Below, piece after piece: positions 61,703-64,000 of a DNA stretch of 64,000 nucleotides. The notes under the pieces are model-generated. The model made no database searches and was not told where the DNA came from. It saw only the letters and a program-made list of their open reading frames with translations. Origin of the DNA: Pseudooceanicola onchidii (GTDB taxonomy: Bacteria; Pseudomonadota; Alphaproteobacteria; Rhodobacterales; Rhodobacteraceae); assembly GCF_004959925.1 (NCBI RefSeq), contig NZ_SPUW01000001.1:1488001-1552000 (forward strand), in the 5' to 3' direction. Made by a program: the position numbers and the translations under genes. The number at the start of each line of letters is the position of its first letter. Within the stretch, counting starts at the first letter, position 1.

Positions 61703-62292
61703 CAGAAATCTCCGGTCTGGGCGGGCGGTGCAAGGCCAAGCGCGGCGCTCAGCACGGACATCACCACGATAAGGCCGACGAACATGACGGCCAGCGTGCC
61801 AAGCGCCTTGGGAATGTTGAACCCATGCGCCTGGGCCACGAAATTGAGAAGGATCCAGATCCCCCAGATGCCAAGCGCGGTCGCCGCCAGCCAGCCCAGC
61901 AGCGGTGACACCAGCGACAGGATCGAGATCACGACCTGCGCCACCACCCGCAGCATCTGCAGCCAGACGGTGATCTTGCCGACGCTTTCCACGTCGCCGA
62001 TCCCACCCAGCAAGCGGCCCGAAAAGGCCGTCAGGAAGACCATCAGCACGAAGATCACCAGGATGAACCCGGTCAGCGTCACGGGCGATCCGACCATCGC
62101 GGGCACGGCAAGCCCCGCCTGCGCCAGCCCCGGCAGCAGGACGGAATAGTAGATCCCGTTCAGCACCGCGACGAGGCCGAGCCCCATCCAGACCGCCTGC
62201 ATCGGAACATCCAGCGCCAGCACGCGTTTGGCGGCCTGCGCCGGGTTCGTCACCGTTTCCAGCGCGAGCGATTTCAGATCATCAAAAGTCAT
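61702..62292 (-). CDS. Yip1-domain membrane protein in the suf operon
   Basis: A 196-aa inner-membrane protein with five predicted helices of the YIP1 type. After a cytoplasmic N-terminus (MTFDDLKSLALETVTNPAQA) come VWMGLGLVAVLNGIYYSVLL and TLTGFILVIFVLMVFLTAFS, then GRLLGGIGDVESVGKITVWL. Yip1-like proteins have no agreed bacterial function. The gene overlaps its neighbour at 62289 by four bases and sufS by one, so it is translated as part of the suf operon. This placement is usual in Rhodobacterales. Confidence 0.85.
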   Translation of the reverse strand: MTFDDLKSLALETVTNPAQAAKRVLALDVPMQAVWMGLGLVAVLNGIYYSVLLPGLAQAGLAVPAMVGSPVTLTGFILVIFVLMVFLTAFSGRLLGGIGDVESVGKITVWLQMLRVVAQVVISILSLVSPLLGWLAATALGIWGIWILLNFVAQAHGFNIPKALGTLAVMFVGLIVVMSVLSAALGLAPPAQTGDF

Positions 62293-62774
62293 ATCCGGCC
62301 CTTTTCGACCGCCCAGAGGCCCGACACCCAGAACCACAGAAAGACCCCAAGCGCCAGCAACCCGGTCAGGGCCGTCTGCGGCCCGGCCCCCAGGAACCCT
62401 TCGGTCAACCCGTTGAGAAGAAAGGCCGGCGCCGTGGCCAGCAGCGCCCAGAACAGCGCCATGCGGGCAGAATAGAAACCGCCCTGCCCGCCCACGACCC
62501 GCGCCACCGCGTGGCTGAGCGCGCCGAGGCCGTAAAGGATCAGCGGCAGGATAAACACCAGCGCCATCAGCGATCCGCCCATCAGCATCTCAAGCTCGGC
62601 TCCGGTCTCGAACGACTGCCGGGCCAGTCGCGGCCACTGCGCCACGAACAGCAGACCGCAGCCCGCCATCAGCACGGCCAGCGCGCGGTCTTCCCGCGCG
62701 CCGCCTTCGATCCGGCGCTGCAACACGGGCACGGGCCCGCGATAGGTCGCCACGATATCCCGCAGGATCGACAT
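62289..62774 (-). CDS. Second Yip1-like membrane protein in the suf operon
   Basis: A 161-aa inner-membrane protein with four predicted helices (DRALAVLMAGCGLLFVAQWP, then SLMALVFILPLILYGLGALS, ARMALFWALLATAPAFLLNG and LTGLLALGVFLWFWVSGLWA). The pattern is like a shorter Yip1-type domain, with weaker similarity than the next gene. Its ATG overlaps the sufD stop by one base (TGATG) and its stop overlaps the next start by four. Function is unknown; a link to Fe-S assembly is only by position. Confidence 0.75.
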   Translation of the reverse strand: MSILRDIVATYRGPVPVLQRRIEGGAREDRALAVLMAGCGLLFVAQWPRLARQSFETGAELEMLMGGSLMALVFILPLILYGLGALSHAVARVVGGQGGFYSARMALFWALLATAPAFLLNGLTEGFLGAGPQTALTGLLALGVFLWFWVSGLWAVEKGRI

Positions 62775-64000
62775 CAGCCGCGCCGACGATCCAGCCAGGC
62801 TTCGACCTTGCCCAGGATCTCGTCCGAGAGCGCCTCGTCCTCGATCTCCTGCACCGCTTCGGCCAGGAAGGCCAGCGTCAGCAGGTCGGTTGCCCGTCCT
62901 TCCGGCACCCCGCGCGACCGCAGGTAGAACAGCGCATCCTCATCGATCGCCCCGGACGTGGAGCCGTGCGAACAGGCCACGTCATCGGCGTAGATCTCAA
63001 GCTCGGGCTTGGCCAGGAACTGGCTGTCCCCGTCCAGCAGCAGCGATTGGCTGATCTGGTAGCCGTCGGTCTTCTGTGCGCCTTCCTTCACCAGGATCTT
63101 GCCCTGGAACACGCCCGTCGCACCGTTGCGCAGCACCTTCTTGAACACCTGGCGGCTTTCGCAGTTCACCGCGTCATGGGTGATGAAGATCGTGTCGTCG
63201 TGATGGAAATCACCATCGCCGACGCAGGCGCCGGCCACGTGGGCCACGGCGTCATCACCGGTCAGTTCGATCACGCATTCATTGCGCGTCATCCGGCCGT
63301 TCGCGGTCAGGGTAAAGCTTTTGAACGTGCTCTCGGTGCCCAGACGCGCGAAGATATGCGTCGCGGCCTGACGTTCGTGATCGCGCCCCTGCGCCCGGAC
63401 GTGGTGGAAAGCCGCGCCATCGGCAATATCGACCTCCATCACCTTGTTGAACCGCGCGGCGGCGGGGCCGTTTTCCAGCACCGTCAGCTCGGCCTTGGCA
63501 TCCAGCTTGATCACGTGGTGCAAGATCGCATCCGAGGTCTCGCTCTCGTGCCGATAGATCAGCGACACGGGCTTTTCCGCCTTGCCGGTCGCATGGATCA
63601 GCACGCCGTCGGTGGCGTAGGCGGTGTTCAGCGCGGCCAGCGGACGTGCGACCGGATCCTGACCGTTCGCCTCGAGCGTGCCATAAAGCCCCTGCGCCCA
63701 GTGGATGTCCGAGGTCGCCTCGGCCAGACGTTCGATCTTGACCCCCGCAAGTGCGGGATCGTCCGAGGCCGCGGCGTCGAAGACGCCGTCCACGAAGACC
63801 AGCTTGACGCGGTCGACGCTGTCGAACACCTGCACCTCGTCGCCGGTAAAGACCGCCGCCGGGGTGACATCGGCCACGACCAAGCCCGTGGGTTTGGTGA
63901 ATTTCCAGTATTCATCACGGGCGTGCGGCAGGCCCTGCTGCACCACCCGGTCCAGCGCCGCCTTGCGTGCCGTGGCCGTCCAACCCTTGTCCGCCACCGG
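62774..64000 (-). CDS. sufD: Fe-S cluster assembly protein SufD, 5' end beyond the window
   Basis: SufD joins SufB and SufC in the scaffold that assembles Fe-S clusters. The visible 409 codons run open to the right edge; relatives have about 20 more N-terminal residues, so a GTG at 63997 is probably internal. The beta-helix core has HHVRAQGRDHERQAATHIFA and RNECVIELTGDDAVAHVAGA, then the conserved GVFQGKILVKEGAQKTDGYQ and KPELEIYADDVACSHGSTSG near the C-terminus. The conserved His of the last motif is present. It is translationally coupled to the membrane-protein gene downstream. Confidence 0.95.
   Translation of the reverse strand, partial: PVADKGWTATARKAALDRVVQQGLPHARDEYWKFTKPTGLVVADVTPAAVFTGDEVQVFDSVDRVKLVFVDGVFDAAASDDPALAGVKIERLAEATSDIHWAQGLYGTLEANGQDPVARPLAALNTAYATDGVLIHATGKAEKPVSLIYRHESETSDAILHHVIKLDAKAELTVLENGPAAARFNKVMEVDIADGAAFHHVRAQGRDHERQAATHIFARLGTESTFKSFTLTANGRMTRNECVIELTGDDAVAHVAGACVGDGDFHHDDTIFITHDAVNCESRQVFKKVLRNGATGVFQGKILVKEGAQKTDGYQISQSLLLDGDSQFLAKPELEIYADDVACSHGSTSGAIDEDALFYLRSRGVPEGRATDLLTLAFLAEAVQEIEDEALSDEILGKVEAWLDRRRG

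Noticed and set aside
1-64000. Mobile elements or genomic islands
   Set aside because: I saw no transposase, integrase, tRNA-associated attachment site or flanking repeats, and composition looks even along the window.

Overview
The window looks like a chromosomal segment of a marine-type alphaproteobacterium of the order Rhodobacterales (Roseobacter group). This rests on uniformly high GC with GC-rich third codon positions, a circularly permuted two-piece tmRNA whose tag reads ANDNRAPVALAA, a VPLPA-CTERM surface protein, a CtrA-like site before a chemotaxis operon, and typical gene neighbourhoods (prfA-prmC-DUF4167, suf genes with Yip1-like membrane proteins, rpsB-tsf). I cannot name a species. 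I found no insertion sequence, prophage, CRISPR array, tRNA or rRNA.

Layout. 1-7036: phosphate regulon phoR(partial)-pstSCAB-phoU-phoB, with a Pho-box array before pstS. 7175-9045: a LuxR-type regulator with a lux-box-like dyad, then tag. 9045-10835 (-): rpsB-tsf with a terminator. 11009-12944: divergent HupE/UreJ-like permease and DUF4198 protein whose 5' ends overlap. 12972-14808: pseudouridine catabolism (psuK-like kinase, psuG). 14878-17390: DUF502 protein, patatin-like lipase, 3-hydroxybutyrate dehydrogenase. 17590-17700 (-): a candidate 76-nt small RNA with promoter and terminator. 17780-28808: orphan peptide-type binding protein, CsbD-like protein, acyl-CoA synthetase, DsbA-like oxidoreductase, MFS exporter, icd, PfpI-like protein, YitT-like membrane protein, anmK, tyrS. 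29216-29652: ssrA (tmRNA) with its own promoter and a tandemly duplicated 3' hairpin. 29672-35470: ArsR/NIPSNAP pair, chrA, sspB (the ClpXP adaptor for ssrA-tagged proteins), methyltransferase, TetR, fumC. 35536-44003: VPLPA-CTERM protein, small DUF4169/RHH genes, DUF4167-prmC-prfA, Crp/Fnr regulator, rlmE, dienelactone hydrolase, ppx/gppA. 44258-46530: one-carbon operon (PF13769 protein, MetF-like, corrinoid methyltransferase). 46630-55463: chemotaxis locus, STAS-cheY-cheA-cheW-cheR-cheY-small protein on +, facing mcp-cheB-cheD on -. 55578-59420: a candidate signalling module made of a LuxR-type response regulator, a cysteine-free sulfite-oxidase-like periplasmic protein and a hybrid histidine kinase. 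59453-60485: PaaI thioesterase and TetR behind a perfect operator palindrome. 60482-64000 (-): sufS, two membrane proteins and sufD (partial).

How parts work together. PhoR/PhoB would drive the pst operon through the Pho boxes, with PhoU and PstB as the negative signalling arm. tmRNA tags nascent chains on stalled ribosomes and SspB delivers tagged chains to ClpXP; the two lie about 2.5 kb apart. RF1 (prfA) and its methylase (prmC) are translationally coupled. The STAS-CheY-CheA-CheW-CheR operon and the mcp-cheB-cheD operon together make a near-complete chemotaxis pathway.

The observations I rate highest are the tmRNA tail duplication with a compensatory base-pair change, the candidate sRNA at 17590-17665, and the SUOX-like/hybrid kinase/LuxR module. 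I did not find an obvious large undescribed defence or biosynthetic system here.
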